Below are positions 22,095-35,878 of a DNA stretch of 64,000 nt, piece after piece. Below the pieces are notes generated by a model, which worked only from the letters and a program-made list of their open reading frames with translations, had not been told where the DNA came from and searched no databases. The translations under genes and the position numbers were made by a program. Each line of letters starts with the position of its first letter. Position 1 is the stretch's first letter. Source of the stretch: Enoplosus armatus (lineage: Eukaryota; Chordata; Actinopteri; Centrarchiformes; Enoplosidae); NCBI RefSeq assembly GCF_043641665.1, contig NC_092180.1, positions 26,015,391 through 26,079,390 of the forward strand, in the 5' to 3' direction.

Positions 22095-22515
22095 AATTTC
22101 ACATATACAGTATAAAAAAACAAACCTAGACTTTGCTTTGCCTCGTCCTTTGTGTAAGCTGTACATTACAAAACCTACAGAGCAGCTGTTTCACTTGCTG
22201 AAAAAGGGCAGCTGAACTTCCACCTTTACCAGAAGTAAAATAGCTGAGCTTGCCCTCTGACCTGTGTGGTCAAACGCACGGTTACACATACAATATGCCT
22301 TCAGAGGATTAGTGGGTGAACACAACATCAGGTCAAAGCTCAAGGATTGTACGCTGCGAAAACAAGAGACAATCTTTCAATTCAGTGTAATAATTGATTT
22401 TTTTTTTCTCAAATTTGACCTGAGATGGAAATAATTCCTTAATACGTTTCTGTACAAGATTAAAAAAACTTTTTTGCAGCAGAATCTGGAGTGCCCTGCA
22501 GGCAGAGACTAGTTG

Positions 22516-22547
22516 CCCCCCCCCCCCCCCGACACACACACACACAC
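22516..22547. repeat. poly(C) plus (AC)n compound microsatellite
   Basis: Fifteen C residues at 22516-22530 followed by G and an (AC)n run. Confidence 0.9.
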
Positions 22548-22861
22548 CATGCAGTAAGTCTTCCCTATAAATCAGTCTCGCCCTGGGGCAGCAGGACGGG
22601 CTGTCTGCTAAGCTATCTGTCTTCCATAACACCCACCAGGAGGGTGACGTGCCACCTTCAAACGGCGTCACATCTGCTGGTGTCATGTCGGTGCTTGACC
22701 AACACCGATCAGCTAATCGCAGCTCTTTTAGCTTGACTTCCCTTCTTATCCACATCGTCTTTATCTCTGGCTGTCAGTTCATCTGTTTGTCTGGGACCGA
22801 CTGACTGCTTTTCTGCCTCAGTCTGGCTCTTTCTGTACCCGATATATTTCTCCTTACGATG

Positions 22862-22906
22862 AGATATGATAACATTTTACTGATCCCTGTGAGGAAATTG
22901 AGTCAA
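22862..22906 (-). repeat. probable non-LTR retrotransposon 3' end fragment
   Basis: The block TTTTACTGATCCCTGTGAGGAAATTG resembles the common teleost motif TTTATTGATCCC...GGGAAATT, seen at the 3' termini of several LINE and SINE families. Only this short stretch is recognisable. Confidence 0.4.
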
Positions 22907-23789
22907 GAAGGAGGGCTAGTATGAGCAAAAATAGGATACAAAATTAGTCAAATACAGGGGCCACATTTGAACATTTAGCTAGAGAACCATTTTATTATTC
23001 TCTCACACACAAACCTTAGATCACAAGAATCTTGGATATAAAATGTCTAGATGAGACCATCATCCAAATGTCATGTGTTGTATGTGGGCTTTTCTGCAGC
23101 TGACCTGACCTCTGACACTGCCTTGAAGGCAGTCAAAACACATAAGAGATCAATAAAGTACCACATAAATGTAGCCATCTTTTTATATTCATGGTTTAAC
23201 TACCAAAGCAGGCCACAAGATGGGGATAGACAGCAACAAACTGAGCAGACATGGGCAGATTGCCTGCAGTAGTTCATACAATGATTTAATAAAGCATGTG
23301 TTGATTAGTTTAATAACATAGACGTGCATTTATAAACCAAAGATAGATAAAGATAAAGATAAAAAGTAGTGTAACTCTCTGAAATATTGTCAGATATTGT
23401 CAGTGGTGAGGCTAAACACAGCTGAGTTAAATGTGAGTCGTTCTATGCCAACAAACATGTAGGCAAGCACAGTCAAAGCTCCAGTAAATCACTGCTGAGC
23501 AATGACCTCACATGTGAACACAAACTGAACATCCCATTTCCTACAGAGACAAGGCAAGGACCTGCACCAGCTTTATAAGATAATGTATTATTGCTTCTCT
23601 GACGTTGTTATATAACCAAGTGAAAAATTAACCACTTTTTGTACAATGGCATTTTCCCTGCCATATTTTAGACTACACTTAGACTCGTCTTTGTGATGCT
23701 TGAAAGCTTTGTATGTCCTCTCTGGATAACATAAAAGAGGAAGAAAATGGGCACCTGCCTGGCAGCACAAGTTGATTTAGTCTAAATCG

Positions 23790-24190
23790 ATGCCTCAACA
23801 CTGCAGGCGGTGTGCCCCAGGGCTCAGTCCTCTGCCTCCCACTGTTTACTTTGGAAATGTTTCCACTATCATGCTCAACTACGGAATTATTTGTTTCCAT
23901 TGTTAAGCAGATGATCCCTAACTTTCAGATGAATATTTTGAATGCAAACTGTAACCCTGGCGTCCACACATAGACAGGCCAATAACTTCCTCCATCTCAA
24001 TCACAAAACCAAAGTTACAGTCATCTTGTGTTTCAGAATAAAAGTTTGCCATTTCACTTCAGCTACAGTGATCCTGTCCTCTCTGGCGTCCTCTGGGAAA
24101 CTATGAATGCACCACAATTAGTACATCAAACTGCTGCAAGGACATTACTGGGACTGAGAAGACTCTAAAGTGCCTCCTCTCTTCATTTCA
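23790..24190 (+). mobile_element. degenerate L2-like LINE fragment (reverse transcriptase)
   Basis: One frame reads LNTAGGVPQGSVLCLPLFTL, which contains the GVPQGSVLGPLLFTLY signature of non-LTR reverse transcriptase. Further on, NFLHLNHNKTKVTVIL matches the FLQLNxxKTEVIVF motif after the YADD region. VHQTAARTLLGLRRL matches VQNAAARLLTGTRR. Frameshifts and stops intervene and the YADD box itself is lost. The orientation is +. Confidence 0.8.
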
Positions 24191-24369
24191 AATGAAAAAA
24201 TAAAATGTCTAGAAGTGGTAGACTGCACACTGCTGGTTCTGTTCATCAGATGAAAGGCCCAGCAGGTTGAGAGGCTCACAGCTTTTTAATTTGCCTTCAA
24301 ATACTCTTTCTTCAGATGACACTGTTCTCTTTCTAATCTGTTGTTTAATTAGTCAGACACCAAATCCCC

Positions 24370-24372
<3 letters not shown>

Positions 24373-24427
<55 letters not shown>
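24373..24427 (+). repeat. (GT)27 microsatellite
   Basis: Uninterrupted GT dinucleotide run of 55 bases, among the longest perfect tracts in the window. Confidence 0.97.
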
Positions 24428-24428
<1 letters not shown>

Positions 24429-24589
24429 CCACTGTGACCTTTATTGTGGACGGACAAATAGCGAGCAGTGGATTATGGGTGATGACTAAGAATTAATTGC
24501 TCTGGTCTCTAAATGTTTCTCAGAGGCCCGTCCGCTCCATCTTCCCTCACATGCAATACCTTATGGAGGGCATTTCCCACACTGCAACT

Positions 24590-25090
24590 TAAGCTCCAAT
24601 ATCCTGACAATATCATGACTTAAGACTGCCAGACCTGGGTAATGATAACAAATGTATAGTTTTTGGAGCTTCTGTACTACACACACCGGCAAGTAGCTCT
24701 TAATGGTGACTGTGTTGAAGTTGTAAATGAATATAAATGTCTAGTGACAGTAACTGATGAAAAACTGTCATGGGATTTAAATACTCAGTAAGATTGTTGA
24801 TATATGTCTAGATTGCACAGTGTGCTTTGTGAGTCCCGAGTGGCGGGAAAAGGGCCGGCAATCCTCGGTGATGCATCACACCCTCTCCATGGTGAATACG
24901 AGTTGTTACCATCAGGACGGAGGTACAGGCCTTTGCTGTAGCTCTGTTAAACAAATCCTGGTGATTTTAGGGGTGTGTCACTTGTTGTACTTCACTCTTG
25001 ATTGTTGCTGATGATGTTGTGTAGCACTTTGTTGCTAAATGTCTGTCCTCAATTGTGATGTCTTTTTTTGTTGTGGTCAGACACAAAGAG
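24590..25090 (+). mobile_element. degenerate LINE 3' part (second non-LTR fragment)
   Basis: The stretch around 24700-24770 reads NGDCVEVVNEYKCLVTVTDE followed by KLSWDLNT, like the VSSFKFLGVTISEDLSW motif of L2/CR1 LINEs. After a deletion, ILGDASHPLHGEYELLPSGR and RYRPLL match the 3'-terminal SHPL..EYELLPSGRRYR motif. A T-rich 3' UTR follows. The 5' motif overlaps regions already passed in the fragment at 23790, so this is a separate insertion. Confidence 0.78.
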
Positions 25091-28000
25091 AATTTCCGAA
25101 AATATAAAAGACAAAACTAAGACATTTTTCCTTATCATACTAGCTCTACACTGCAATACTGCACTGCAACAGTCTTATGATGTATGTCATCAACTGGAGA
25201 GGATGCAGGCTTTTTGTCTGGGACATACATGTTTAGCCTGCTTTCAAGTGCTGCCCAGTATTTAAGACCATATTTAAGACTTTTTCTAAAACAAGTTGGC
25301 TGGACACATTAAAAAGTCAGCTTGAGACAGCCTTTCTCAAACATCTTGGGAAGCTTATGTTGTCTTTATTAGCCAGCCAGCAAAATCTGCCAGCGTGGTC
25401 GTCATTTCAGTCGACAGAATTGATAGTCGTCAGCCAGACATGGGAAGCCTGCTTTTATCCGCTTCTGTCTGAAATAAAAAAAAATGAAGTTTCAAAAATA
25501 GAATTTCGAGGGCGTAAATCTGCCACTGTTGTCATTTTATGCTGTGTCTGTGCCGCGCAGGAACGGAAGGCTAGACAGGCGTAGAAACAGTGACTGATCT
25601 CAGCGAAGGGTCTGTTCTGTGGCATGTCCGGAGCATTCATCCCATGTTTCCATGTCAGTATTTGAGTTAAAAAGAAAAACTGTCTGAACTCTGCGTCTTG
25701 TAAGGCCAATTGGAATGGAGTACGCTTGTCAAAATTATGTATTTTAAACTTGTGATTTTCAAAAAAAAAAAATTCTAAATTGTTTGCAACTCATGGTGAA
25801 ATGCAGCGCTTGGTAAATACTTTTTTTTTAGATAGATCTTTAATATCTTTAAAATAAAATGGATCCAGGTATCATGTTGCCCTATTCTCCAGCAGCAGAT
25901 GTATGTGTGCAATATGTGTTGAGAAATAAACTCAGCAGTGAAACCGAACTGATGTGTGATAACTGACTAATAAGCTCTCGCTTCCCTCTGCAGTCAATAC
26001 TGGGGAATGAGAAAGCAAGCCACATTTGCATCTCTTGCTCTTGCCTGAACGTTTTAAGTGCTTTAATTTCCTGGTCCTGTGCACCCTGAGAATTGTCTGC
26101 TGCTAATTGGTTCTTTAGTGTGTCTCAAAAAGCGTAGCTGCTGTATGCATGCTCTAATAACAGCTTCATTATACACTGGTTCTTTGCAATGCACTTTTGT
26201 TGGTTTACAAAGCGCTGTTTGCCAACAAGGGTGGCCTCGAGGCAGCAGGAATGCTATGAATAACTGATTAAAGAGCCGTGTTCACACTCAGGTTGTGCAG
26301 CTGCCTGAACACTGCCAACGCTATGCTGCTTTTGAATGAAACAGAAGTACAAGAATTGCCAAATTCAAACATTTTACTGTCCCTTTCTGCCTATTAGAGT
26401 TAATTTGATCGAATGAACTGTTTCTTTTTTGAAAAAGGTTGTTTTATTTGGTCCATACAGAGAAATTCCTCTGAAATAAGGCCATGGTCTTGTTCAGTTT
26501 TCAGTAACATAACATTGGTGCAGGCCATTCGCAGATGTCAAGAGTGTTGCTGGGGAAAAGTCCCATTTTTAAAGTGACTCAAGTAGAACAAAACATAGTT
26601 GTCTTCAAGAGCTGAAACAGTGCCAAACATAAACAGAATGGGAGAGTTTGCCATGACTCACTCCTATAAGTCTACACTATATTTTTGTGAGTGATCAGCA
26701 TACATTTTAGGGAGTATGAAACGCAATGCACCGCATACAGTATGTGAATATCTATCCATCAGTCGTCAGTTGGCTTTGCATACTTTTCAAGCTGTAGCCT
26801 GCTAACAGTATGTACGAGCAGCCATGATAGCAGCAACACAAATAGTAGTAAGGGTAATAGTAGCAGTTGCACTGTATCTTCCTCAGGCTGTGCCAGCCGT
26901 CTGCCTGCGCGTATGAGTGCCAAGAAAATATGTTAATATGACTCTTGTTAGCTTTTGAAGAGCAACTTAACAGCTACTGAAAGTCTTGTTTTTGTGGACC
27001 TCCAGCAGTTTAACCTCTCACCTTGCTGCAGTGATGCAGAATTGTACTCCACAGTGTGTCGGTGCACCATGACATCACTGTTGGGTGTGGCTACAGGTGC
27101 AACAGCGCACACTCTTGAAACTCTTGCAACAGCCTTGAAACTTTCCACCGGAGAGAGCAGGGAGTCGACAGCACTGAACCTAATGGCTCAAATGGTGACA
27201 ATTTGAAAGATAATTTTGAAAGTGTGTGCAATGCTCCGTAAGTGTTCTTCTCTCTTGGCATGATACCACCTGCAACTTTGACTTCAGCCATTACGCCATC
27301 ATCGCCACACAATCCAGCGCTCATCCTGGAGGCTTGGAGAAGGTACACTCACATTGTCACACACTGAGCGGTGGCCAACATGAGGAGAGCAACCTGCTGA
27401 GAATAAACATGATCTATTATCAGGCATCTAATCACATCCTCAGATGAGCTCCAATTGGAACTTATAAAGAGGGCTGATGAAGGCCAGCTCAGACAATAAG
27501 ACCACAGGGGGGAACAACACTCTTGGCTATAGAGTTTTGTCTCCTCTATTATCTTATTTTGTTGTTTTGTGTGGAACATCTCTCAGGATCTGTACAAGTC
27601 AGAGATGTGCAACACTTTCTTTGAATTCAATACATCTCCTCCCCCTTAAAAAATGTGCTGTACATATCAGCCTGTGTGGTATAGCAGGGTAAATGTCAGA
27701 GAAATGCCTGTGTGTGTCTGAGAGAATGAAAACTGCATGGTTTGATGCTTGGCCCCGGTGTGTGTGGGAGGATGTGAGCGGACACGCTTGCCAGAGAACC
27801 CTCGGTCCATGTAACGTCTCCCTGTTGGCCCTCCACCTTTTGCAGAACTTTTTTCACGGAAGATCTGTTCCACGTTGTTCAGGCCAAGGACTTTGCAAAC
27901 GCTCATTATCGCATCCGCTCTTCGCAAACGAAAATTAGTAAAAGCCCCGGGGCAAGGGATACGAGTCTGGGCGTTAATACTCCCACTGAACAGATTGATC

Positions 28001-28169
28001 GTTAAAAAAGCACGCTGTACAACAGAGTGTAAACAGTCATTACCTCGAGCGATGATCGAGTCATCGTTTTCACAGGGATTTGAAGAGATATTGGGTGGAA
28101 GTCTGGCATATTTAAAGTCAATCCCTGGTTACGGTGAAAACAAATCTGTAAAAATGTGTAAACTCTCTG

Positions 28170-28171
<2 letters not shown>

Positions 28172-28201
<30 letters not shown>
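28172..28201. repeat. (CA)n microsatellite
   Basis: Uninterrupted CA run of about 15 units. Confidence 0.95.
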
Positions 28202-28204
<3 letters not shown>

Positions 28205-28659
28205 AAAGAGTTCACCATCATGACCCAGCATGCCTAGATGTATACAGTAATTTAATAAGGGTTGCTGTAGGCGGCAGCTTAGTTGAAAGGAAGGGCGCTG
28301 ATTTGAAGAAACGTTCTCGTCCTGTTAGATGTAATGCATTAGTGAGCGTTGGGGGATACACGTTAAACTTGAAACCTGAGCTCATAGGTGCACAGAAACA
28401 GGCTGCCTTATGAGGGAGTCGCTGCTGAGCTCAGCTTCTTCACCCCCGTACGTTTAAGACTGTGAAGTGTAACGAATTAGGCTGCTCTCATCGCTGCTGC
28501 TGCACGAATGGCTGAAAAACAAAAACTGACCCATCATGACTTCAAACTCTCAACTTCGGACTGAAAACCTTTTCCTGTCAGGTGTATGTTTTCCTTCACA
28601 CACTTTATTTGAGCAAACATCCGGTCAATGAACCCTTTCACATCAATAATGCAAAAAAG

Positions 28660-28800
28660 CAACATTAAAAAAAAATATAAAATAGAATATATATATTATA
28701 ATTGTAAATACTTTGATATATGTGCATAATATAATTATGTACAATTACAGTATTAAAATATATTATATTATTATAAATAATCATGATAGTTATTGGTTAT
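28660..28800. repeat. AT-rich low-complexity block
   Basis: Nearly pure A/T with irregular TATATA and TAATAT stretches. Confidence 0.8.
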
Positions 28801-29832
28801 TGTGGTGGCTAAAAAAAAACCCAGACATGCTGTGTAACCCTTAGTGTATGCAAAATAGGATTCTGCAAAATAGGGGGACATGTCCCGCCCATCCCCAGCG
28901 ACTGGTGACAGCACCAATCAAAGTGCATGATCATCAGTGAGTATATGGACAGCAGATGGAGAAGGAGAAATCGAAGAGCATTATGCATTATGACAGCACT
29001 GGGTTGATAGGCCAGCTCAGTAGTTTGCAGACAACAGTGCCCCAAATGGTGGCACATGTGTGAGTGCAACTGTATGCTAATGAGTTTTGATTTGAAAATG
29101 AGTCAGTTAAAAATACAACTACGGTCCATAAAACAAGTAGTAAGAAAATGTGAAGATTCCTATCGAACTTTTTTTTCATAGCAGACATTTTGAAAAGCGA
29201 AGGTGTAATTGATAACTTACATTAACAGAATAACTTAATAAATAATCCTTAATGTTTTTAATTACACCTGTGCCTTGAAAAAGCCTCAAACATCCAACTT
29301 GAAACTGGTCTGGCAGAAAAGCTAGTATTTCTTGTCTCTCTGTAACCTTTACTACTTTACAGCATTACATTTGTAAAATCTAAAACCTTTTTAAAGGCTG
29401 ATCGTCTGCAGCGGTGTGCATCCTTGCCATGTAAACAAGCATCAGGCCTGGGATGATGTCACGTCTAGAGCCGTAAGAGTGTGTGTGTCATTTTGCCTGC
29501 ACACCGTGACCTCAAAGAAAAAGAGAGCCGCAGAGATTCAGCAGAGCAACAGAATGGCCACTCATTCACTCCAATCAGGGCGGAAAATCGAGAGACAAGA
29601 GACCCCTTCCCTGCTGGACTTCCACCTACCACACACACACATATGCCCGAACCACTCGTCCCCCCCCACCCCCCTTCCGCGGCCCCCCCACCTACACCGT
29701 ACACACACTGAGGATGACTGGCTTCCTGTGGTCCTGGCAGCAGTTGAAAGTGGTCGGTACGATCAGACGAAACGAGTTAGGCCTCCATTGTAACAGATGC
29801 CTAGAAGAGCCATGTCACCACGCTGAAGCTCA

Positions 29833-29856
29833 CCCCCCCCCCCCCCCCCCCCCCCC
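29833..29856. repeat. poly(C)24 homopolymer
   Basis: Twenty-four consecutive C residues, preceded at 29660-29690 by another C-rich stretch. Length calls in such runs are error-prone. Confidence 0.9.
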
Positions 29857-30373
29857 ACACACTGAAGGGGTGGGTGGGGCTTGTCAAGGGATGAGCTCAT
29901 GTGCGTGGCGGTTGCTCTTGTTGTCATTATTTACTGTTGCTGGTGTTTGGTTGCGCTGACGTGCAGCTTCTTTGTGGACAGGAACGCAGATCAGAAACCA
30001 TGAAAAGCCTTCAAAGCCACCAATGTATCTGTCACAGTCAGAAGCTATTACCGTCAAAGTCTTTAGAAGTCAGAGGCTCCTATTGTTCTGAGCTCGGAGA
30101 TACATATTGCTGCTTCGACTCACGCAACGCATCATTGAGCCATTGCAGTTTTTTAGCACTGACCAGTATGGGGCTGGTCAGTATGGCCGAAAAATGAAAA
30201 ACAAACTTTACATTCCGCATGAGCTGAACAGTTACACACAGTTCTTGTCTATGAAAGCCAGTGTTGCTTTGTATCTGTTCTATGTGTAATTAAGCCACCT
30301 TTTGCTAACGCATTCACCATGCACAACCTTCGAGGGTGACACAATGTAAATGCTGTGTTTGCAGCTTGTTGCG

Positions 30374-30390
30374 CTGCCCCCTCGTGGCCA
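30374..30390 (-). promoter_or_regulatory. CTCF-like binding motif
   Basis: The minus strand reads TGGCCACGAGGGGGCAG. This matches the vertebrate CTCF consensus TGGCCACCAGGGGGCGC at all but two or three positions, including the core GGCCAC.AGGGGGC. It lies in the middle of the gap between phkb and adamts18. Such motifs can also come from dispersed repeats, so occupancy is not implied. Confidence 0.55.
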
Positions 30391-32796
30391 AAAGAACGAA
30401 ACTATTTCAGGTTCTCTTCACATGAAAGCGGGCACAACGGAACTGCTTTTGATATGGTTGCAGCTGCAGCGATTGTTGCGTTATTAAGTCATGTTAGAAC
30501 AAAAGGCACAATATATGTGATATTTAAAATGATGCATAATGTTAGGTCTCTATGAGCTGTGTCTGGGAACAATGAGAGCTTATGACTTCTGCCAACAGGA
30601 ATAATGAGCCATTGTCACATTGATGGCTATATTACCTTTATTAGTCAACCCTATGAAAGATTAAGAGGAGAAGACCTCTGCCGTCTGTAGTAGACTTGGC
30701 TGTGGCGTGTATGAATGAGCCTCAGTTCTCTGTCTCTTTGATACTGATATTAAATCACTTTCAGGCCAAACCACCGGAGAGATGAAACCTCCCACAATGT
30801 ACTAAACCATTAAATCCTCAATGTTCCTCTTCAACAATAACTCACGGACTCCTCTGAATTCCCCTTAAATCTGAATCAAAGGGTGTCAGATTCTATGTTC
30901 ACGTACTTTTCATCGACAAGGGCGAATGACGAGATGAAAAAGGGACAACATCATGTTTTAACGCGGTATGTTAATGTTCACGAGTGTCTCGGCGCTGGGT
31001 GTTAAACTGGGAGTGAATTGGCTGTGGAATCTAAATTGAGATCTCATCTGTTAAACTGTGCTTTTAGAGCTGAGAGCATTACAGTGATCTACAGATGAGG
31101 AAAAGACACATTTCTCATGTTCTCAAACGTGACTTTCAGACGTACTCTGCAGCAGAGACACAAACTGCATAAATCACATAGCAGAGTATGATGTCGGTGT
31201 GAATTCAGCCTTACTGGGCATTCAGACTGAAAACAGCACTCGGTTTTATAAAAAATTAAAAAAAAACCCAAGAAGCTGCGCTGGTGGTGGCATGTATTGT
31301 CCAGTATTGGTAACCCGAGATGGCTGGTTTAAGTAGCAGATCCATGAGTTTGAAGGCTTGTCAGATGCCACAACACAGCATGGTGGTTTAGATTACTATG
31401 AGGCTGGATGCAACAAGTCTTAAAACACTTGGCTACCAGGGGTGCACCCAAACTATGGAAAGCAGCAATAGTAAAGTTTTGGTCCACAAGGGAGATGTCG
31501 GGACCCATTCCAAACAAATGCAGTTAGTCCTGCTTGCTGCATCCACTGGCACTCAGCAAGAATTAAAATAAACTGAACCATCTGAGCTCCATGTTTTATT
31601 CTTTTTCATTTTTACAAAAAGAAACTTGAGAATCATCTGCCTTTACTGTCTCTTGAATATGATCTTTTTGGCTAACACAGCCTGCTATTTATTTTGAACC
31701 TTTTAATTCTGTCATCATTAATATCCTCAGGAAGTCGTGCCCTGTCAGAATCCACTGCCATCCTTTGAACCCCAGTAAACAAAGACTTGGCAGTTGGGCA
31801 AAGGCTTGTTCTGACAGGAGTTTATTGCGGTGGTTTTGAGCAGCGCTAGGTGTTTTCGAGCGTCGCTTGGTGGAAAAATGCTGATTGTTGAGAGGCAGGT
31901 GACGTGGCTGTAGCTGAGGGAAGACTGCCTGTTCAGGATGAGTTGAACAAAGACGCGCTAGAAACAGCTATATAAGAAGTAGGTCACCACATGTCAGATG
32001 CTAAATCACTGTATGGCGCGTTATGCAACCGACATTGCAAAGTTAAATTCATTTCTTCACAACTTCCAAGTCAGCACATCTTTCCGTTTAGATTCAGCCA
32101 TGCACAGCCAAATTGAAAATATACCAGTCTTCATTGTGTACCGTGCCGTTTGTAGGCTAACAGTTGGCGCTTTGTTTTCTTGCCACACAGGCCCTTCAAT
32201 CCAGGTTGGCAATTTGTGAACACCACGTCCATCCTGCACAAGCTCGCACTGTTATCACTTGTGTTTTTGAAGTCTTTCTCACTGACGCCGCCAGGCTTCA
32301 TCAGCATGCTGTCCTACCGCAGGAGCTTCAAGTGTCGGCATAGCTGCCTGCCAACTTTGTAATGGCATTCATGTCACGTGACGCTCCACATGGTCAATGA
32401 TGCATCTTTAATAATCACGTGTTACTTTGTTTGCTTAGAAAATGCACGACCTACACTAGATAAGTAGGAGTAAGTAAGCACAGGTAAGTAAGGTTAGAAC
32501 CTGCCTGGTGATGCTCTGTCTATTTACATCTGTCGCTTGGTCCATTATGCTAACCCTGGGGCCACATGTAGAATATACAAACTTTACTCTGTGTGTTCCT
32601 CAGATAAACCATTGATTCACTTTGCCTCATCACTGACTTTAAGAGAACCTTCACTGCTTGCCGACTCTAAAAAACCTTGAGCTTTAGCTTTTGATAACTC
32701 AGCAGGCTTGAGACCACATAGTGAAAAGACTGCGTGGTGCAGCAATATCCTGCTCTGCATTGTATAGGTTGAGTAGGGTCGGGGACAATGAAGCTG

Positions 32797-32822
32797 GTGT
32801 GTGTGTGTGTGTGTGTGTGTGT
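32797..32822 (+). repeat. (GT)n microsatellite
   Basis: Uninterrupted GT run of 13 units. Confidence 0.95.
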
Positions 32823-34014
32823 AATCCCATTTGAAATGATCTCACCTCTCTTCAGGTCACTTCATCATTGAGGCCCTCCATCTTTTGTCCTCTCTTCTCT
32901 CTCGCTGTATTTCCTTCTGTGTTTTTCTTTTCATTGAAAAAGCAAATTGGCTTACCCCCCACCCCCCCCGACACACACACACCAGTGAGAAGAGGGGAGA
33001 TGGAAAAGTCAACATCGCCGGCAATAATCCAGTGCTGTCCCCTTGGAGAACAGGGTGTCAGGGGTTTGTCTTTGCCCATTGTCCAGCCGTGGAGGCCAGA
33101 GACAGGGGAGGGTTTCCAGCTTCTGCCCCCAGACAATGGGGCCCTTGGAGGGGGCCAGGACTGACAAAGTACAACAAGGGCCCTGGTTCAGATAGAGGGG
33201 GTCAGAGGGGTCATTTGACTTCACACCTCAACTTGTTTGGCTTGTGGTTTTGGCTGTCAGAAAGTGATCACTTTTCTCAGGTGAAGCACGGAGGCTTGAC
33301 GGAGTAAAAAGGTTCAGATAGCATCAGAGATTTGGGCAATTTTGACTCTTCACAGTCCCCCAAGATATCTTCTTGTTTAAACTAGTGCTTCCCAAAGAGT
33401 ACTTTTTTGCCTAATACAGCACTTTAGCTCTCAAATCTCGAGCTATGATCGTCCTGCCAGTGAGACACCATTTAACATGAAATAAATGACCTCCCTGTGG
33501 TTCAAAGTTCTCTCATGCTCTCTGCTTCCCTTCTACTTTGTGGCGCATTTTACAAACAAGCAATACATATTTATAAATACATCAAAGGGTGGCCCTTCCA
33601 CTCTCAGTCCGTCAGGGAAGCCACAAATTGAGATCCATGTGCAGAAGCCGGAGGATGAGATTATCCCTAGAAAGACAGGTTCTAAATACGGCAGGCCAAC
33701 GTGCCTTCACCCCGTCGCGCCCTGGTGAACCTGCTGGTTTTTCTGCCCCTGGCCACTTGGTGTATTTTTACAAGAGATGTTTATCCTCAAAATGCCGGTT
33801 GAGCTGTAATTTTGGGTCGTCCATCCGTCTCTGTGTCTGTCTGTTGCTCTCTTGGGGAGGAAAGAGGTTGTGGCTGCTGACCACTAGCACAGACTGGGGC
33901 TGAGCTGCTCGCACAGCTTCTCCTCTGGCTGATACAGGAACACTCATGCAATGGGGCGTCCGGTCGTTGAGGGTTGATATGGATATGTACAGTATATATG
34001 TCAGTCAGTTATGG

Positions 34015-34046
34015 TTGTGTGTGTGTGTGTGTGGGGGGGGGGGGGG
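34015..34046 (+). repeat. (GT)n plus poly(G) compound repeat
   Basis: GT run followed by about 14 G residues. Confidence 0.93.
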
Positions 34047-34934
34047 TTAAGTTTGCAACCCTAACCTACACAAAAAAAACTTGCAAATGCAAATATGTCA
34101 CATTGTGTGTCATAAAACTCCAGAAATGGTTATTGTTACTTCTTTTATTGTCTTTCATAAAGTAAAAGAGCACAAATATTAAATATATTTGTAAGACATT
34201 TGTCAGTCTATGTCCCCAATAGTCCAAAAAAAGTATGTGCTATGTCTCTTTCCTCAACTCTTTTCCTCGACCTCGATGGAAAACGCCATGAGGTCAAGGA
34301 AAGATGTGAAAGAGAACTCATAAGGAAAAGACACCCGCGGTGCTGAGAGAACCCGACTGCACTTACACTAGGCTCCGTGATTATGCAACGGCGGATGTTA
34401 TTGACGTGAGTCTGCTGTGGTCGCTGTAAATGTTGCTGCAGCAAGGAATTGAGGGACGGCATTACCTCCTTCCCTTTCGTAATGGATGATCCAGTGTACC
34501 CAGTGCTAAAGGAGATAGGAACTGAAGAACCTTTCCTTAGCAACTAGACAATTCAACCAGCTCTTATTATGGCTGCCTCTCAGATACTTCCAGGTCATTT
34601 CACTCAGTTAAAAAATCTGGTCTTTTTTTTGAGCCAAGGTCTCAGCAGCAATCATTTGAATCAGTGTCTATGGTGTAAAACAGAAAGCAGTGGCAAGCAG
34701 CAATTAGCCCATTTTACCGTGTCATGACAGCACAGCTACGGACCTGCACTCTGTCACGTCACCCCAGGAACTCAGTGGGCCTGACTTGGCCTGTTGGAGG
34801 AGGGTGGAGTAAGGGGACATGGGGGTAAGGGGGACACCAGGGCTGACTATGGGAAATCCCACTATACAGGGCCAAGCCAATGGTCCTGCACTGATGGCGA
34901 GCCAACAGACAGTGGGCCATGTGTTGACTGAGAT

Positions 34935-34985
34935 GGGTTTGGGGTGGAGGTGGACGTGGAGGGGGGAGGGGGGGTGGGGGCAGAC
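34935..34985 (+). other. G-rich tract with quadruplex potential
   Basis: Successive runs GGG, GGGG, GG, GGGGGG, GGGGGGGG and GGGGG separated by one to four bases. This meets the usual four-run G-quadruplex pattern on the + strand. Confidence 0.6.
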
Positions 34986-35878
34986 AGGAGGGACATTGGC
35001 AGGCAGCGCATCCCAGATGGAGAGAGATGAGTGCTGCCAGTTGTCACGTTGTGTTTGTAGCACGGTGGAAAACACAGAACCGCAAGTCTGGGGCTCCTGG
35101 CTGGACCTCATTATCCCATCAGCTCTGAAGTGACTCACTGAGGCAGACTTTCTCTGTTGCTGCTGTCCCTTCATCCTCTGTCTGTCTTTCTTTGTATATT
35201 CAGGCTCGGTGTGCTACTTGTATCTCCCCACTTTATCTATTTAGTTGCCTACATGTACGAAGGTAGACGAAATAACACTAAGTAGTTAGAAGTAATGAAC
35301 TGAAAAAATTAAAAAGCCGTAATATAAATCAATGCCAGAGACACTGCTGCAAAGGTTTCCCAAAGTGTCCTGTATTAGGGCTAATTGTTTCGATCTGACA
35401 ATATAATTCTCCCAAAGGTGTTTAAATTAAACACTGTGTCTGTGTCTGGGTGCATTTAACGCATGACGCTGTTGAAAGACTGATGTGTGGTTATAGACTC
35501 TAATCAAAGTGTCCTTTTAAGCGTTTGATGCCCCACCATGCCTGAACAATGTGAGGTGAAATAAGAGCCAGAGAGGAATGAGGAGTTACTGATCTGACCA
35601 CATTGAAAAGCACCCTTTGGTGCTGTAAACAATACAATTTTGTCTGTGAGTATGTTTCTCACAAAAACTGATACAAAATACATCGTATGTGTCCTGATCA
35701 CTACTCTATTTTCTTTGACACTGTACTATACCATAAGTCTTGCACGCACACGTGAGACTTGGGATGCACGACCCACTGCAGGCGGCAGAAATGTGTTCTG
35801 TCACTCCCATATTTGTAATGTGTGTCCTTGAAAATGAGCAAAGAATACAGGAATCTGTGCACGAAAACATTGCTCTAC

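Noticed and set aside
33590..33730. A possible exon encoding GKPQIEIHVQKPEDEIIP
   Set aside because: The peptide is not low-complexity and an AG precedes part of it, but I recognise no family and see no partner exons on either side.
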